From assembly GCA_964408805.1 (NCBI GenBank), contig CAYPAV010000001.1, positions 1 through 64,000 of the forward strand: a DNA stretch of 64,000 nt. The letters run 5' to 3'. Positions 62,148 through 64,000 of the stretch are shown piece by piece. Made by a program: the position numbers and the translations under genes. The notes under the pieces are model-generated. The model searched no databases. It was not told where the DNA came from and was given only the letters and a program-made list of their open reading frames with translations. This DNA comes from CAYPAV01 sp964408805. GTDB lineage: Bacteria; Pseudomonadota; Alphaproteobacteria; UBA8366. The first letter of the stretch is position 1. Every line of letters begins with the position of its first letter.

Positions 62148-62185
62148 TACAGGACCGTAATTAGTCCTTTTTCTGTACTAATTAC
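62148..62185. repeat. overlapping alternative inverted repeats between uppP and gltD
   Basis: GTAATTAGT (62157-62165), 11 bp, ACTAATTAC (62177-62185) is a perfect 9-bp inverted repeat. Overlapping it, TACAGGAC (62148-62155) can pair with GTCC (62164-62167) and CTGTA (62173-62177) around a TTTTT bulge. The two foldings exclude each other. It lies in the AT-rich divergent region and could be an operator or an attenuator. Confidence 0.65.
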
Positions 62186-62478
62186 AAATCTCGGGGCCGG
62201 AGCTTCGGGCAAAACCACTCATTGCGCATGGTTATTAACATGTTTGGTCAGTGATATTGCCCTATTTGTCGGAATATGCTGGCCAGCCTGCCCTCGGTAG
62301 CCTATAACATCGGAACTAGGGGTTAGGTCACGTGGCTAACCGGCACACCGCTTTTCGTCGTTCCAAACGGCATCGCCGGGGCACCCGACTTCAACAAATC
62401 GTCCCGCGCGGACAAATCGAACGCCGGCCAAGAGGTCGACGCAGGGGAGCGGCCCGACGGTCCAGGGCTTAAAAACGC
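62186..62478. promoter_or_regulatory. leader region of gltD
   Basis: 293 bp before gltD without a supported gene. A GTG-started frame of 46 codons (62332-62472) is 37% arginine and looks like chance GC-rich sequence. No convincing -35/-10 or -24/-12 element could be chosen by eye. Confidence 0.35.
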
Positions 62479-63921
62479 ATGACGAACAAAATGCTGCAAT
62501 TCGTCTCGCTGGAGCGGAAGATGCCGAGCAAGCGCGATGCCGAGGACCGGCGGCGCGACTTCGACGAAATCTATCGCGACTACGATCCGTCCGGCGCCGG
62601 TGCCCAAGCCAGCCGCTGTTCGCAATGCGGAGTCCCCTTTTGCCAGATACACTGCCCGCTTCAGAACAATATTCCGGACTGGCTTCTGCTCACCGCGGAA
62701 GGCCGGCTGGAGGAAGCCTACGAAGTATCCGCGGCGACCAACACCTTGCCCGAGATCTGCGGCCGGATCTGCCCGCAGGACCGGCTCTGTGAAGGCAATT
62801 GCGTGATCGAACAAGCCGGGCACGGCACCGTGACGATCGGCTCGATCGAGACCTATATCACCGAGTCCGCCTTCGCCAACGGTTGGGTGCGGCCGATCAA
62901 ACCGGCCCGGGAACTCGACCGCACGGTGGGGATCATTGGCGCCGGGCCGGGCGGCTTGGCGGCGGCGGAACGCTTGCGCCACCGGGGCTATGAAGTCCAT
63001 GTCTACGACCGTTATGATCGCATCGGCGGGCTGCTCGTCTACGGCATCCCGAATTTCAAGCTCGAAAAGGACGTGGTGACGCGCCGCGCCGATTGGCTGA
63101 TCGAGAGCGGCGTCCAATTCCATCTGAATTTCGAGATCGGCAGGGATGCGGATCTCGAGGAGTTGCGCCAGCGCCATGATTCGGTGCTCATCGCCACTGG
63201 CGTATACAAATCCCGCGATTTCCAAATGCCGGGTAGCGGCCTCGGCAACATCGTACAGGCGATCGACTATCTCACCGCCAGCAATCGCCAGGGCCTGGGC
63301 GACAAGGTTCCGGAATTCGACAGCGGCGCGTTGAACGCCAAGGGCAAGAACATCGTCGTCGTGGGCGGCGGCGATACCGCGATGGATTGCGTCCGCACCG
63401 CGATCCGACAAGGCGCCTCTTCGGTCAAATGCCTCTACCGCCGCGACCGCGTCAACATGCCGGGATCCCGCCGGGAGGTGCAGCACGCCGAGGAGGAAGG
63501 CGTCGATTTCGTCTGGCTGACGACACCGGAGGCCTTTCTTGGCGACGATATCGTGAGCGGCGTTCGGGTGCAGCGCATGCGCCTCGGCGTGCCCGATGCG
63601 AGCGGGCGCCAATCGCCGCAGCCGATCGACGGCGCCATCGATACGATCGACGCCGATCTGGTGATCAAGGCGCTCGGCTTCGATGCCGAGGATCTGCCGA
63701 CCCTGTTCGACGCGCCCGGCCTGCCGATCACGCGTTGGGGGACGATCCGGGTCGATTGGAAGACCATGATGACCGATCTCGACGGCGTCTACGCGGTCGG
63801 CGACATCGTTCGGGGCGCCTCGCTCGTGGTTTGGGCGATCCGGGACGGCCGCGACGCGGCGGACGCGATCCACGCCTATCTCGAGGATCGGGTCGAAACG
63901 TCAATACAGTTGGCGTCGTGA
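62479..63921 (+). CDS. gltD: glutamate synthase, small (beta) subunit
   Basis: 480 residues. Two N-terminal [4Fe-4S] cysteine groups are present (CSQCGVPFCQIHCP, and CGRICPQDRLCEGNC). The FAD site is GIIGAGPGGLAAAERL near residue 151 and the NADPH site VVGGGDTAMDCVRTA near residue 295. AVGDIVRGASLVVWAI is the C-terminal FAD motif. It passes electrons from NADPH to the alpha subunit, which makes glutamate from glutamine and 2-oxoglutarate. The next gene starts 19 bp later and looks like gltB. Confidence 0.94.
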   Translation: MTNKMLQFVSLERKMPSKRDAEDRRRDFDEIYRDYDPSGAGAQASRCSQCGVPFCQIHCPLQNNIPDWLLLTAEGRLEEAYEVSAATNTLPEICGRICPQDRLCEGNCVIEQAGHGTVTIGSIETYITESAFANGWVRPIKPARELDRTVGIIGAGPGGLAAAERLRHRGYEVHVYDRYDRIGGLLVYGIPNFKLEKDVVTRRADWLIESGVQFHLNFEIGRDADLEELRQRHDSVLIATGVYKSRDFQMPGSGLGNIVQAIDYLTASNRQGLGDKVPEFDSGALNAKGKNIVVVGGGDTAMDCVRTAIRQGASSVKCLYRRDRVNMPGSRREVQHAEEEGVDFVWLTTPEAFLGDDIVSGVRVQRMRLGVPDASGRQSPQPIDGAIDTIDADLVIKALGFDAEDLPTLFDAPGLPITRWGTIRVDWKTMMTDLDGVYAVGDIVRGASLVVWAIRDGRDAADAIHAYLEDRVETSIQLAS

Positions 63922-63940
63922 CGCGGGAAGGGGAGTGGAG

Positions 63941-64000
63941 ATGAACCGAATGATCGAGAGATGGCGACAAAACGCGGCCCACCTCGAAGACACCCACGCC
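63941..64000 (+). CDS. gltB: start of a gene, probably glutamate synthase large subunit (cut by window edge)
   Basis: ATG at 63941 with GGGGAGTGGAG directly upstream. Only 20 codons are visible (MNRMIERWRQNAAHLEDTHA). The RWRQNAAHL start resembles the leader of alphaproteobacterial GltB before its catalytic Cys, and gltD immediately upstream supports this. The identity is inferred from context. Confidence 0.6.
   Translation, partial: MNRMIERWRQNAAHLEDTHA

Noticed and set aside
62332..62472. 46-codon GTG frame just before gltD as a leader peptide
   Set aside because: It is 17/46 arginine with no ribosome binding site, and no run of regulatory codons linked to glutamate or nitrogen.
62323..63873. 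516-codon frame antisense to gltD
   Set aside because: gltD is certain on the plus strand; long antisense frames are common at this GC content.

Overview
The window reads as a high-GC alphaproteobacterial chromosome, probably Rhodospirillales-like. The evidence is the block rnd-kdsD-lptC-lptA-lptB-rpoN-hpf-ptsN, the Hsp20/DUF1150 pair, a PhaR regulator with phaA/phaB, a two-subunit NAD-linked formate dehydrogenase of the Methylobacterium FDH1 type, and a gltD gene followed by what looks like the start of gltB. No rRNA, CRISPR array, phage or insertion sequence was found. One tRNA-Leu(CAG) is present.

Region 1 (1-17,906, all minus strand) is an 18-gene surface-carbohydrate and phosphonate locus that runs off the left edge. 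At its centre are three overlapping genes: a LicC/PntC-type cytidylyltransferase, a methylphosphonate synthase (MpnS, with the His-Gln-His iron-site pattern) and an iron-type alcohol dehydrogenase likely to act as phosphonoacetaldehyde reductase. Around them lie an APS-kinase-like protein, a sulfatase-fold protein without the usual nucleophile, glycosyl/surface-polymer transferases, a radical SAM enzyme and a Gfo/Idh/MocA oxidoreductase. Further left are an NDP-sugar epimerase, a domain-swapped HldE-like nucleotidyltransferase-kinase, a HAD phosphatase, a small-molecule kinase, a split transketolase, a 2OG-Fe(II) oxygenase, a 'sporadic carbohydrate cluster' protein and a methyltransferase. The simplest reading is synthesis of a surface glycan carrying methylphosphonate. 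PEP mutase and phosphonopyruvate decarboxylase are not in the window.

Region 2 (18,248-20,146, plus) holds a NUDIX hydrolase and an alpha/beta hydrolase. Region 3 (20,161-31,630, minus) is a complete oxalate-to-CO2 module: TctCBA-type uptake, a GntR regulator with a clear palindromic operator, oxalyl-CoA decarboxylase, formyl-CoA transferase and FDH. Region 4 (31,810-36,870) handles polyhydroxyalkanoate: phaR, a small protein whose gene overlaps a PHA-synthase-like gene, a MarR regulator with TTGTC/GACAA repeats in its promoter, then phaA and phaB. Region 5 (36,954-51,644) has a PAS protein, an SDR, an SMP-30 protein, and two HyuAB hydantoinase/oxoprolinase pairs flanking a betaine-type ABC transporter, followed by DUF4387 and AtuA-like genes. 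The first hyuA carries an in-frame TAA.

Region 6 (51,789-64,000) is housekeeping: Hsp20/DUF1150, nitrogen-PTS, sigma-54, LPS export, Kdo synthesis, RNase D, tRNA-Leu, an NDUFA9-like protein, UppP and glutamate synthase.
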